A DNA stretch of 64,000 bases from Mnemiopsis leidyi (lineage: Eukaryota; Ctenophora; Tentaculata; Lobata; Bolinopsidae). The position numbers and the translations under genes were made by a program. The notes beneath the pieces were generated by a model that saw only the letters and a list, made by a program, of their open reading frames with translations, was not told where the DNA came from and did not search any database. Of this stretch, positions 14,057 through 25,058 are shown one piece after another. The first letter of the stretch is position 1. Every line of letters starts with the position of its first letter. The stretch is from contig JH156160.1 in assembly GCA_000226015.1 (NCBI GenBank), positions 197,191 to 261,190 of the forward strand. The letters are read 5' to 3'.

Positions 14057-14677
14057 GTTAATAATACAATCCATAACAACTGCGATGAACCTGAGCTGGT
14101 TAAACTTCCGATACCGCATGGAGTCTGCTACGCGGCACTCAGAAGGAAGACCCTCTCTGACTGGTGCAGAACCTTCGCAATCTGTCCACCCAAAGTATTC
14201 TATACTATGTGGAGGGACAGATTCGGCAGGGGACTACTCAAGATGGGCAAGCGAGATCTCCGAGTGGCCACTCAAATCCTGACTGGACACGCGGAACTCA
14301 ATTACCATCTTAGAAAACTAAACAGAGACATCGCACCCACTTGTTCTCTCTGCCATGGAGAGAATGAAACAGTCGAACACGTCTTAACCAGATGCCCTCT
14401 GTTGTGGGAATTGATAGTCGAGCTTTTCGACTATCATGTCACAACAATAGCGGCCATCCTGGAAAGGTTCGATATAACACGGTTAGTCAAATTCATGATC
14501 AGGTCAGGCACTCTCAAATCTCCTGATATGATTAATGACTAGCAAGACAGGGGCCTAAGTCAAGGCTCCCAACACTAGGAGCAGGGAAGACTCGGCCAAA
14601 CTAGTCACGCCGTACCCTAGCACATTAACGGACGACCCTCCCGGGGGACTAATCCGTTACCACTAACCTGCCTCTCC
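14057..14677 (+). mobile_element. LINE 3' end: C-terminal zinc-knuckle fragment plus 3' tail
   Basis: One continuous frame (14057-14542) encodes about 160 residues ending in a stop. It contains a TGHAELNYHLRKLNRD stretch followed by CSLCHGENETVEHVLTRCP, a Cys-Cys-His-Cys cluster that typically ends ORF2 of RNase H-carrying LINEs of the I/R1/Jockey group. Endonuclease and reverse transcriptase are missing upstream, so this is a 5'-truncated copy. About 135 bp of GC-richer untranslated tail follows before the assembly gap. Reading starts beside a stop at 14054, so the true 5' break is probably at or near there. Confidence 0.7.
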
Positions 14678-15129
14678 NNNNNNNNNNNNNNNNNNNNNNN
14701 NNNNNNNNNNNNNNNNNNNNNNNNNNNNNNNNNNNNNNNNNNNNNNNNNNNNNNNNNNNNNNNNNNNNNNNNNNNNNNNNNNNNNNNNNNNNNNNNNNNN
14801 NNNNNNNNNNNNNNNNNNNNNNNNNNNNNNNNNNNNNNNNNNNNNNNNNNNNNNNNNNNNNNNNNNNNNNNNNNNNNNNNNNNNNNNNNNNNNNNNNNNN
14901 NNNNNNNNNNNNNNNNNNNNNNNNNNNNNNNNNNNNNNNNNNNNNNNNNNNNNNNNNNNNNNNNNNNNNNNNNNNNNNNNNNNNNNNNNNNNNNNNNNNN
15001 NNNNNNNNNNNNNNNNNNNNNNNNNNNNNNNNNNNNNNNNNNNNNNNNNNNNNNNNNNNNNNNNNNNNNNNNNNNNNNNNNNNNNNNNNNNNNNNNNNNN
15101 NNNNNNNNNNNNNNNNNNNNNNNNNNNNN
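14678..15129. other. assembly gap (452 N)
   Basis: Run of unknown bases between the LINE tail and unrelated sequence. It probably hides more repeat sequence that the assembler could not bridge. Confidence 0.99.
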
Positions 15130-15650
15130 CTCCTGCTAGATTCTGCCTCCTGTCTACTCGCTGACTAAGGCTCTATCTTCTGCAGGTCTTCTTTCTTCTT
15201 CTCCGATCTCCTAGCGCAGTCAGTTCTTCATGTCATTGCTACAAGGTGGATAGAAACTATAATTTAGTTGTAGTGATATCAAGGTAAATGTACAATATAT
15301 AATCATTATTCATCTTAACTCAGATATCAAACTATCACTTTCCAATTACATTACGATCTGATAAGGTCGTACAGGTACTTAGGAAAGTTTTCATCAAATA
15401 TTTGGAACTGACACATTCATAATCATTTACTCAATAAATGTATATGATTTGTAGTTTTGAAATAGTTTTAAATATAGTTTAAATCATTTCACTTAAACTT
15501 ACGGTTAAACTGATATCTGCTATTCTGAACTGGTATAAAAATTAAAAGCTTACGCTTCCTGTGGGAATTTACAGCAGAATAGGGAATCTAGAAAAATCGT
15601 GATTTCAAAATCAAATGTCGGACCTGCTGCAACGCTAGGCTAAAATCAAA
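15130..15650. other. no gene recognised
   Basis: AT-rich sequence after the gap and before the second LINE. The first 90 bp are pyrimidine-rich (CTCCTGCTAG, TCTTCTTTCTTCTTCTCC) and may belong to the element inside the gap. Confidence 0.45.
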
Positions 15651-17114
15651 AGAACAGAGAGGTCAGGGTGATAGTCGTGCATTACCAGCTAATTACAGAC
15701 TTATCTCTTAGACATCTCATGTTATCAAAATTTTTGAGAGAGTCATAAGAAAGAAGCTGGTTGAATATCTGGAGATAAATGATCTCATTTGCAACAATCA
15801 GCATGGCTTTAAATCTGGCCGGAGTTGTCTCACGCAGTTACTTCACCACTTTGACGACGTCTTGGAGGCCCTTGCTAACAATTCAGATTTCGACTCTATA
15901 TATCTTGACTATGCCAAGGCCTTCGGTAAGGTTGACCACAAGCTTCTTCTGAGAAAACTTCAACTCTATGTGATTCACCCAAAAATTTTGAATTGGATAA
16001 AGTCCTTTCTCATTGATCGAAACAAGCTGTTGTTGTTGATGGTTACCTTTCTTTTCTTGCCTTAATTCTTAGTGGTGTACCTCAAGGCACAGTGTTGGGA
16101 CCAATTTTGTTTCTCATTTTCAATGACATTGATCAATGTATCATGCACTCGGTCATTAGGTGCTTCGCAGATGATACTTGTATATCCATTGCAATTAGAT
16201 CTGAGAAAGATGTTAGTCTTCTTCAGACTGACTTATACAATGTCATGAGTTGGTCCGAGAGAAATAATATGGCACTTCATCGGGACAAATTTGAATACAT
16301 GTGCCATAAATTCAACAAGAACCACACACTTCCTGAACTCCCTTTCATCCTTTTATCATCAAGTTTTATCAGTACACAGTCTCCGCAGATACTTCACTCG
16401 AGCCAGTGCATCAGCTCCATGATCTTGGCATCTTAATCTCAAGTGATTTATCTTGGTCACCTCACATTCGAGCCATTGCAGATAAGGCCAGACAGAAAGC
16501 ATCTTGGGTCCTTAGTGTGTTCCATACTCGGTCACCAATGATTTAAATGCTGACCTTGTACAAGTCAATGGTGCGTTGTCTGGTCGAATACTGCTGTCCT
16601 CTATGGCATCCCTCAAAAATCAGTGACATACAGGAACTGAAGAGCGTGCAGAAAACCTTTATTTCAAGAATCGCTGGAATGCGTGAGATGCACTACTGGG
16701 ATTGCTTGGTCCACTTGTCCCTCATGTCTCTTCAACGTAGAGGTTCATCATTCTTCATATGTGGAAAATCCTGCATGGAAAAACAAGCAATGACCTTAAC
16801 ATCCGTTTTGTTTCACGCCCTAGGTTCGGAAACCTAGCAATTATTCCACCTTCACGAAAGAACAGCTCAGCAGCAAACCAGTCTTTGTTTAATAATTCAT
16901 TTGCAGTCCAAGGGCCAAAGTTATGGAATGCAATGCCCTACCACTTGAATGTCTTCCAAACCTCGAGCAATTCAAAGACCAGCTCATCAAGTTTATGCTA
17001 TCCCTCCCTGATATGCCACCAATCAGGGGATACACTCCACCTAACTCCAATTCTCTGCTGTGCTGGCGAAATGACCGAGGAACAACCTCGCTCTGGGGTG
17101 GTCGGATGATCTGA
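15650..17114 (+). pseudogene. broken LINE reverse transcriptase (Jockey/CR1 group)
   Basis: Translation in three frames gives the 3' two-thirds of a LINE ORF2. It reads from PANYRLIS through the RT blocks LDYAKAFGKVDHKLL (catalytic Asp block), SGVPQGTVLGPILFLIF and CFADDT (the paired Asp motif), then a thumb region and the C-terminal ends QGPKLWNAMPYHL and LWGGRMI. The endonuclease domain is absent, so the copy is 5'-truncated. The frame changes at about 16020, within 16340-16400 and near 16955. In-frame stops occur near 15710 and 16545. It is a dead copy. The conserved LWNAMP tail is common in Jockey- and CR1-related elements of animals; I cannot name the clade more closely. Confidence 0.85.
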
Positions 17115-17354
17115 TGGCCCTATCAACTTTTGATGAAACTCAACATAGGTCACATAGGTAGGTAGGGTGCTATGGCCCTGTTGATTATTTGGATTGAGGG
17201 GTTATTATTAATTTAAATCTTTTACCCCCTCCCCTTTAACAAAACTTCTTTTAAGTTATCTGACATGTGCCAAATTTAAAAAATTCCCCCTAGACTCATT
17301 TTACAAGCAGATCGACCCTAATAAAGTATATTTGATTTTGCACTGATTCTTATG

Positions 17355-17435
17355 TTGTCGCGGTGATACCCGACTCTCGCAGCTCAAAGCTAAACGAGCT
17401 CAAAGCTGAACAGTAGACGGATATAATCTTGTCAA
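17355..17435 (+). repeat. family C fragment
   Basis: GTCGCGGTGATACCCGACTC followed by GCAGCTCAAAGC and ACGGATATAATCTTGTCAA. The same blocks occur in reverse at 12472-12535 and in pieces at 32424-32475 and 33000-33025. Confidence 0.55.
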
Positions 17436-17852
17436 ATTGTTATGGTGTTAAAAGGTGTTATACTATCACTTTTGCATCGTCAGATTAATTCTAGAACCTA
17501 CCTTATTCATTTTGAAGAATTTGCCAGGGCCAAGATCATTTATTTAAAACTACAACTGAGCTAGTTGCAGTTTTATAAAGGAATTAAGCTGAAATTTGGA
17601 AAACCTACTCCATAGCACAGTGTCACTGATATGGTAGCACTGTCAAATCACATAAAGACCTAGCTCTATTGCCAAAATGGTTCAAATTATCTTCAAATGC
17701 ACAATTTCTCCAAAATTCTCGCCTGCAGCAGGCTGATTATACATTTACTGATTCATGATAACATTACACATTTTCAGATTGAAAGTGTCCCACCAGTTCT
17801 TAGCATGTTCCTCCACCCCTGACTGGGGCATTATCCGATCCCTGGGGCACAG
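17436..17852. other. no gene recognised
   Basis: AT-rich non-coding sequence between the family C fragment and the hAT MITE. I see no frame or repeat that I can assign. Confidence 0.5.
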
Positions 17853-18129
17853 CAGTGGCGTAAAGTAGTAGGTTTAGCCCATATGGTGCCCCGCGGCAAT
17901 GAAAATGCGCCCCTTAGTGGCGCCCCTGGTGTAAGGGCTTACTGGGAGCAATTCGTGAAGCATGGCCGAAAAATCTAAATAAATAGTGAAGTTATTAAAC
18001 CAATCACACGATTTTGCTCGTCGCACAGTTAATGTTGCAAAATTGTCCCATATTTTTATGACGATTTGGCGCCCCCTTATTATGGCGCCCCCAGCGTAGC
18101 CAGGTGGTGGGGGCATCTTTACGCTGCTG
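17853..18129 (-). mobile_element. hAT-type MITE, copy 1 (family A)
   Basis: The 277-bp element starts CAGTGGCGTAA and ends TTTACGCTGCTG, so the ends are inverted repeats (the right end has lost three bases). It is flanked by GGGCACAG (17845-17852) and GGGCACAA (18130-18137), a 7/8 match to an 8-bp target duplication. CAG...CTG ends with an 8-bp duplication are the hAT signature. A second copy in the opposite orientation is at 34473-34758. The interior is non-coding and contains ATTTAGATTTTTCGGCC-like and GGCGCC blocks shared with that copy. Confidence 0.8.
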
Positions 18130-18137
18130 GGGCACAA

Positions 18138-19008
18138 TGTACCGGGTGAGGTTGGTTCTTCTTGTGTCCAGGAATGAAAGTAGCTATGGTAGACATGATT
18201 TATTAACTAATCTTAGCATCTCAGTTCATCTCGCAAGCATGTCATCGAGATCATATCACATCTTGCTTGCCACCTTGCAATGCAGTCCCTGTATGACTCA
18301 TATCACTGAGCTCAGATCACAATTATCTGAGCCATCATCACAGGAACCCAATCATCATGCAACTTAGAACACCATTTAATTAAAAATGAAAATTCGAGCC
18401 CCATGTTGTAAGGGAAATGTAAGCCCAGGTCGGAATACCTTGTGCTACCTGCACAGAATTCAGACTGCACTGATATGTAGGTGGACTCTGTAAAGTCAGA
18501 ATTCTGCGTCTACACCCTTCTACTTGGGAATTGATGTGAAAATACTGTTCATTAGGATAGTACTGAGGAACTTTTGGGATGTAAGTGTTTTAGCCTATAT
18601 GTAAGTGTTTTAGCCTATATGTTGCTTCACAACTCTTATATAAATGAGACCATTGCACTAATTTTGGTGTTTTCGAAGAGTCTCTACAATCTTCAGGGGC
18701 CGGGTTACGTCTTTCCCCTTAACACATGATTTCGCAAAAAAGGCTTGGCCGAAAAGTCGAACTTGTCATCGGAGGGTCTGTCGCCATTACGATTTTTGCT
18801 GTTTATCAGGACCAATTCCAACAACTTACAACAGAGTTTAGCTTGTTTTAAGGCATTTTCCGCTACAGTTATTATTTGGTATAAACTGACTGTACTAGCT
18901 TAATAACTTTGTCCAATCCATTAATTATTTCCATTAGTACAATACAGCATTTGATCTTGGGTATGTATTATATGGTTACTCTATATTTGTATAGTTACTC
19001 TATTCAGG
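18138..19008. other. PPCS upstream region
   Basis: No gene is recognised. A 22-bp unit (ATGTAAGTGTTTTAGCCTAT) is duplicated at 18580-18622. The last bases before the PPCS start, TACTCTATTCAG, look like a 3' splice site one base ahead of the ATG. A leader could therefore be joined here by cis- or trans-splicing. Confidence 0.5.
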
Positions 19009-19935
19009 ATGTCTGACGACATTTTCAGGGATGCTTACAAACCTCAGGAATTCGACGAAAATATTGGTAAGGTACTGGAGTATTTGAAAAATTGTGATGT
19101 AAGTTCTAGAAGTCCTGTTGTTCTCGTTACATCTGGAGGCACAACTGTTCCATTAGAATGCAACACTGTACGGTTTATTGATAATTTCAGCACGGGAAAA
19201 CGAGGCTCAGCTAGCACAGAGTACTTGCTCAGGAAAAATTGCTACGTGATAATGTTGTATAGATCAGGATCATTGAGGCCATTTTTTAGGCACTTTGACT
19301 CGAAAATGGTTGATGAAGCATTTATGATTGATGGACAAGATAATTTGCTTGCAAGAAAGGATTCCGAGCTCGGATTAAAATTTAGGTCCATTTATGATGA
19401 ATATCATAAGTTTAAAGGAAAACTCCTCACAATAGAATTCGAAACATGCAGTGAGTATTTATGGTATCTAAAGGGAATTTCAGGTGTGATGTCTGCTTTT
19501 AAGAAAAACGCCATTTTCTACATGGCTGCAGCTGTTTCTGATTATTATATTCCCCGTGAATCCATGTCAGAGCACAAAATACAGTCTGGGGATACAACAC
19601 TTGATATTAAACTTTTTCCTGTCCCTAAAATGCTTGGGTCTTTGTGCAATACATGGTGTCCTGAAGCTTTCTGTGTAACCTTTAAACTGGAAACTGACTC
19701 AACGATTTTGATTTCCAAAGCTGAAAGGTCGTTACAGAGGTACAAACAAAACTTGGTGATTGGAAACACCTTATCTGATCGCCGGGTAAAGGTGACATTT
19801 ATTTCATACTCAAGTGAGAATGTGCTGGAGTCACGTATATGTGAAATCAATCAATCTGACCAACTTGAACTTGAAGAACTCATTATAAATGAACTTTTAG
19901 GAAGCTATGAGTTGTGGTTGTCCCAAAATTCATGA
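19009..19935 (+). CDS. PPCS: phosphopantothenate--cysteine ligase (PPCS)
   Basis: A 308-residue uninterrupted frame. PPCS joins 4'-phosphopantothenate and cysteine, the second step of coenzyme A synthesis, in the cytosol. Family motifs are in order: [14 protein letters not shown] (about residues 38-51, nucleotide-binding start), [13 protein letters not shown] (55-67), [17 protein letters not shown] (about 171-187), SEHKIQSG (188-195) and [12 protein letters not shown] (about 220-231). The length matches animal PPCS (about 300-310), and there is no separate PPCDC domain as in bacterial CoaBC. The start is chosen because TTCAG, a splice-acceptor-like site, ends one base upstream and the N-terminus has the usual length. 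A polyadenylation signal lies at 20197-20202. The same-strand PAR6 gene begins 437 bp after the stop. Homology call is secure; biochemical activity is inferred. Confidence 0.95.
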   Translation: MSDDIFRDAYKPQEFDENIGKVLEYLKNCDVSSRSPVVLVTSGGTTVPLECNTVRFIDNFSTGKRGSASTEYLLRKNCYVIMLYRSGSLRPFFRHFDSKMVDEAFMIDGQDNLLARKDSELGLKFRSIYDEYHKFKGKLLTIEFETCSEYLWYLKGISGVMSAFKKNAIFYMAAAVSDYYIPRESMSEHKIQSGDTTLDIKLFPVPKMLGSLCNTWCPEAFCVTFKLETDSTILISKAERSLQRYKQNLVIGNTLSDRRVKVTFISYSSENVLESRICEINQSDQLELEELIINELLGSYELWLSQNS

Positions 19936-20196
19936 TAAAATTATTCCAAATTTTAAACATAACCCTATAATCTATATGTTGCTTATTAATTTATGATGAT
20001 CAGCTTGACTTTGTATCTTGTAATTTTATGTATCATTGTATCTGTGGGAAAGTAATTTATGATACCATTATGGTTATGTTGAATAATAATCATTATCAAC
20101 AAAATTGATATAAGTCTTTCTGAATTTTTGAACGGATTAATTTGTTTAGATATAAAGCACTAGCTATTTGTATACTCATTATTGAAATTTTGTGGC

Positions 20197-20202
20197 AATA
20201 AA
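20197..20202 (+). terminator. AATAAA polyadenylation signal, probably of PPCS
   Basis: Canonical hexamer 262 bp after the PPCS stop and 171 bp before the PAR6 start. It is the first AATAAA downstream of PPCS. Confidence 0.5.
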
Positions 20203-20372
20203 TCTTGCCCTAACAGATATATATATCTTAACTATCGATAGCTGTTATCTCCCCTTTAACTTTCTTCGTTCTTTTACACATTCTGTCAGTCAGTTCCTCT
20301 ACTTATTCATCTTAATTTTAGATCTATTGATGCCGAATGCCCATCTCAATCATCTAAATTTTCTTAGTCTGT

Positions 20373-23300
20373 ATGACATATCCAGACGACAGCAACGGCG
20401 GGTCTGGCCGACCAAAGTCTATTGCCCTATATAATCCTGCCTTGCTTGAAATAAAATCAAAGGTAAGTTGTGCAAAAGCCAAATATTTTAACTAGTGAGT
20501 AATGCGATTTTTATTTCAAAATTTGTATCCTTTTTGAATTGATGATACCTAAATTCTTATTGCTACCTTTCTATGCCTTATTTGGGAAATCTTCTAGCCA
20601 GAAGGTATTATTAAGTGTCATGGAAGAATCTAATTGTTTGAAATTACTTCTTTTTTCCTCTCTTGTAAGACTCTAATTTGAAAAATTACAAAACATATCA
20701 GCTTATTGTCTGGTTAATGCTATTGATTTAGCATCTTTTATTGGAAGTGTATATCGGTGAAATTTATACTATTTTTCAAAAGCTAGAGGAAAATATTTCA
20801 GTACTATAACGACATCAGAAGATACTCCATTGAGAAGGATCAAATTACATCCCTGGAAGACTTTCTGGCCATTGTCACGAACATACACAGGATACCTGAG
20901 AAAACCGTTCTTATATCCTACACTGATCCAATCGGTGAGCTTTGCTCGACATTTTATAAGTTTCTTCTGCTTTTTTAATCGCAAAACATTTCATTTACTT
21001 TTTGCCTTCGGCAAAAAGGAAAGTAGATGATTTAAGATGGTCGGATTTGGTGGTGGTAGGTAGGAAGATGGCGATGTCCGGCGTCAAGGCAATTTAACAC
21101 ATTGTGTGCACTACCGTTACTATGTTGATGTCGCATGTTTTACAGGTGCCTGAGCAAAGTTTGTCTAAGCTAACAGTATATATTGCGAGTTTATCACTAT
21201 TGTGTGGCGAACGTATCACTATCAGAGTATTACTCCGAAGTATTATGTGAATCTGATATTTAATTCTTGTGCTTATAAGACTTATCCTATGCTTATAAGA
21301 CTTATCTAAGATTAGGTGCTACTGATTGAACCAGCTATTGCAATTACTTCATGAATCGGACACTTAATGAATCGTGCTCAGCTGCACCTCGTTTAAGTTT
21401 CACGGCTTATATTTTCACCGTAGCTGCAATCTCTGCGGCAGAAATTATCTTTATAGCATCTACTGCAAAAATGCTTATAGGCCCAGAGGGCAGATAGTAT
21501 CAAAGTAGCTTCTTTAGAATTGGAAAGATGAAATTTAGCGTCCACCTGAGATTTTCCTAAGCAGGAGCAATTCTTGTTTTATTTGGTTGGATGTACTGAA
21601 GTGATTAGCTAAGCCGATTCGCAACAATTATTGTCATTTAGAGAAAGATGAGCTGCCGATAACAAACAACAACAATCTGGAGAAAGCAATCTCCACCAGC
21701 AAGTCCATGTTACGGGTCCATCTCTTCAAAGAGTCAGGTAAATTTTTTCCGAACCTCACACATACAAATATGTGATTCAAGTAAAAAAACACAATAAGCA
21801 CAATAATGATAAGATCATTAACAAGAAGAACTGAACAGTTTTCACTGCTTTTCACTGAAATTCTTATCTGACTGACCGAAAATTTTTATTTCTCATTTGG
21901 TAATAAAGATTTGAACAAACATTTGGAACGACATTTGATAACAAAGATAAGTTGATAATAATTTGATATCATATATTTACCTGTACTTTACTGAGATAAC
22001 CTTACTAGAACAACCAATAGATTTACTGTTCTGGTTTCATTGATGCATTACGAATTTCATATCTTGGATAACTGGATGTAAGACACAATATAATTGTTTT
22101 ATCATAACGAATTAATACATACTAAATACACCTTGAAACGGTAAATTAAATTCGGCTCTGCTCAGACTGATAATGATAAATGATTTAGCGCAAAAGTCGA
22201 AACTATAAGTTGAGTCAATAGTGTTCAATGTGACACATTCTACCAAGTATAAGTATGAAGAAATAACATCGATACACCAAAATTGTGCATAGGGACTTTA
22301 ACTTTAAGCTTTTAAGAGGATTTTAAATGTTACAAATCACAGATTATCTAAATGACTGTGTGCTCACGTTATTCGAGTCACAAATTTAATTTGAAAGTTT
22401 TTCTCTTATATTGAACGTAGTATCAAGAATTATATTTCTTTCTTTAGACGCTGACTTGATGTATCAGAGACTTTGCAAGCCGCCTGAAAAGAAGGTCAAC
22501 TCACTGCAAATCAGTGCACCAAAAGAATTCAGACAGGTCAATGTCCGCTTTTATCAGTAGTTATCTGTCAATTTCTAAATCAGTACCAATTCCACGACCC
22601 ACAATCTTTTCCTGCGATTGAATCATTCCTCAATTTGCAGGTATCCTCAGTGTTAGATGCTGACTCGCTCCCAACCTGGAAACGGAGAGTAAAGCTGATG
22701 AAGCACGCTAGTGACAAACCGCTCGGTTTTTACATCCGGGACGGATCTAGTGTTTCGGTAAGTACGAGACTGCTTCAACTGTTTGTGTTGTGACCGTTTC
22801 GTAATTGTCTCACTAATCTACCTTGTCGCTACATTGCTGCGTGTAAATGTTAACTGAAGACAGTTGGTTTAATGGTGTTTATTTACATAAGGTATCGGAC
22901 GATGGAATACAAAAGAAACCAGGTATTTTCATATCACGGCTGTTGCCGGGCGGACTTGCAGACAGCACTGGTTTGTTGAGCGTGGGAGACGAGATTCTGG
23001 AGGTCAACAATATCTCCATTGACGGTATGTTTTTATTATTTAGGTATTTATATTTGTAACATGGTGTAGCGTTATCGTTATAAATATACGTTGTTTTCAT
23101 GAGGCTATCTGACTGGACTATTTGACACGATTTAAAAGGATAAATTTTAACCATTTTACAGAATTATAAGATAAATGATAACTTACTTTCGCTAGGATAT
23201 TTGTCCTTAAACTGTCAACATGCCTCAACCAAGAATCCCACTGTATAGTGTTACACATTCATCTCACGCAGGAAAATCACTGGATCAAGTTACGGACATG

Positions 23301-23435
23301 ATGGTTGCTAACGCCCAAAACCTAATCATCACTGTCAAGCCGACAACACAGCCTAAGCCGACACAGAGGCAAACTCGACCTTTCACCTCTGTGCAGCTGA
23401 GGATAAAGAGGGGTGCAGATCAAGCCTCAGGTTAG
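20373..23435 (+). CDS. PARD6: PAR6 cell-polarity scaffold (PB1, semi-CRIB, PDZ), seven exons
   Basis: Exons read from GT-AG sites with matching phase: 20373-20462, 20802-20934, 21642-21737, 22448-22536, 22641-22757, 22892-23024, 23272-23435. They give 273 residues. The PB1 domain starts at LLEIKSK (the conserved Lys that binds the aPKC PB1 domain) and runs through [15 protein letters not shown] and [16 protein letters not shown]. The semi-CRIB is [20 protein letters not shown]. The PDZ domain carries [44 protein letters not shown] and [13 protein letters not shown]6 links Cdc42-GTP, aPKC and PAR3 at the cell cortex. The frame stops at TAG only about 30 residues past the PDZ. That stop overlaps a donor-like GTTAGT (23431), so a further C-terminal exon could exist. 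A splice-acceptor-like TTCTTAG lies five bases before the ATG. Confidence 0.92.
20999..21017. repeat. hairpin with TTC loop in a PAR6 intron
   Basis: TTTTTGCC-TTC-GGCAAAAA, a perfect eight-pair stem in PAR6 intron 2. Transcribed on the plus strand it would present a C(UUCG)G-type tip. Confidence 0.7.
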
Positions 23436-24022
23436 TTTCTTCGCTGACCGCTCTAGTTAAAGATAGCCTTCTGCCCATTGTCCTGCTGGAACGAACGCGT
23501 TCGTTGGCCTACTGAGCCAGGTTGTTGTTCCTCGTGGTCACACTTATTCGTGTTTGGCTCTGTACGGCGCGAGAACAGAAAACAGATACTTAAATCGCGC
23601 ACGTACGAATTTATCTTAATTTACAAGAAATCACGATTGAGATCAGATCGATCATGCAGCTTGCCTCACCGAGAAGGTTCTTTCGCTTCTGATCTTATCC
23701 ATTATACAAATCCGATACACCAAGTTGTATTCGAACGTGGATGTAATACTTGAAAGTTAAATACTGAAGTCAAGAATGTTTCTTCAAAGCTTGTTTGTGT
23801 TTGTGTTTCTCTCACTTGGTTTAACTTGAACAAGAGAGTGTCCCTTCTGTTGAATAGTAATCTCTTTATAAACCCTTAAAGAATTTTTGCGATTCACTGT
23901 TGTCATTGGTCGGCAACTTAATTTTGTTAATCTTCTTTGTTTTCATCTCGATTGTCAACTGATTATTCAGTCGATGTCCCACACGAACTCCTAGCCCTCT
24001 AGAGGGAAAGAAATAGAGCATA

Positions 24023-24028
24023 AATAAA
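24023..24028 (+). terminator. AATAAA, candidate PAR6 polyadenylation signal
   Basis: First AATAAA after the PAR6 stop, 588 bp downstream. It fits if 23435 is the true end of the coding region. Confidence 0.35.
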
Positions 24029-24094
24029 CGTTCTTGCTTCGCTGACTAACTATACGATATCTGGAACAAGCATTATCGTTATACATATTTCATA

Positions 24095-24360
24095 AGGGGT
24101 CGTTCATAAATGACGTCATCAATTATCTTGGCATTTTTACCACCTCCCCCTCTACCATCATTCGTCATCATGACTAAAAGTACTACCCCTGTGATGAGAT
24201 CATCACAGTCGAAGAATGGGTAAATGCTTAATATCTACCAACAATTCTTGAATTTTCGGTGACTTCATCAATAGCCGAACCCCCCTCCTCTTGTCATCAA
24301 TCTTCATCATTTGGAAACCCTCCTCCCCCTCCGTGATGACGTCATTTGTGAGCGACCCGT
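24095..24360. mobile_element. MITE with GGGTCGTTCA-type inverted ends, copy 1 (family E)
   Basis: The left end AGGGGTCGTTCATAAATGAC and the reverse of the right end ACGGGTCGCTCACAAATGAC match at 16 of 20 positions, then continue GTCATCA. The element is 266 bp and is flanked on each side by ATA (24092-24094 and 24361-24363), a possible 3-bp target duplication. The interior has TGATGA/TCATCA-rich and CCCCTCC-rich blocks and no coding sequence. A longer relative lies at 50116-51040. The superfamily is not certain. Confidence 0.7.
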
Positions 24361-24541
24361 ATAATTCCTTCCCTTCAACTTGGAACACATGACTGCAAGT
24401 TGCACTGCTACGATTGGAATTAGTAAGTAGGGTAACAAATTCTCAACTGTATTCCCATTACTAGCGCAGAGAATAGATACCACTGACGAAAGTTCCAATA
24501 TTCTGACAAAAACTGTTGTTTAAAGTATGGCATTATTCATT

Positions 24542-24555
24542 AAAGCTTCGGCTTT
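24542..24555. repeat. short hairpin tipped by TTCG
   Basis: AAAGC-TTCG-GCTTT, a perfect five-pair stem. It is one of several palindromes in this window whose centre is CTTCG or CGAAG. Confidence 0.5.
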
Positions 24556-24860
24556 GAAATCAACTTTAACACCGACATTGTCTTGTAATTGACCATGTTG
24601 CAACCTCATGGAACCAAGCCCTAATCATCTTAAGACATCAGAAGAGTGGACATTGCATATTTTCAATTTTCTACTCACTCTCGAAATAAACAAACTTACC
24701 TGAATGTTATAAATAATTTGTAATGTGCAGTTTTTCTATATTTACCAAGACTAAAGATATGCGCATACGCTATACATGTCATTTGATAAGGTTTCTTTTA
24801 TGGTTTATTAACACCCTCTGCCCACCAAACATACCCCATTTCAGAGTTAAGATGGAGAAT

Positions 24861-25058
24861 TACCTATATTGTTGTACACTCTACCTATATTACCTATATA
24901 GGAAGAGTAATATATTACCTATATTACCTATATTGTTGTACACTCTACCTATATTACCTATATAGGTAGAGTAATATATTACCTATATTACCTATATTGT
25001 TGTACACTCTACCTATATTACCTATATTATATTACCTATATTACCTATATTACCTATA
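24861..25058. repeat. AT-rich satellite, unit about 67 bp
   Basis: About three copies of a 67-bp unit built from TTACCTATA 9-mers plus TTGTTGTACACTCTACC, with the partly self-complementary ACCTATATAGGT in each. The array ends in pure TTACCTATA repeats. The small open frames in it follow from the repeat. Confidence 0.85.

Noticed and set aside
14085-14282. 65-residue frame overlapping the LINE tail
   Set aside because: It is a different frame over the zinc-knuckle fragment; the real frame runs 14057-14542.
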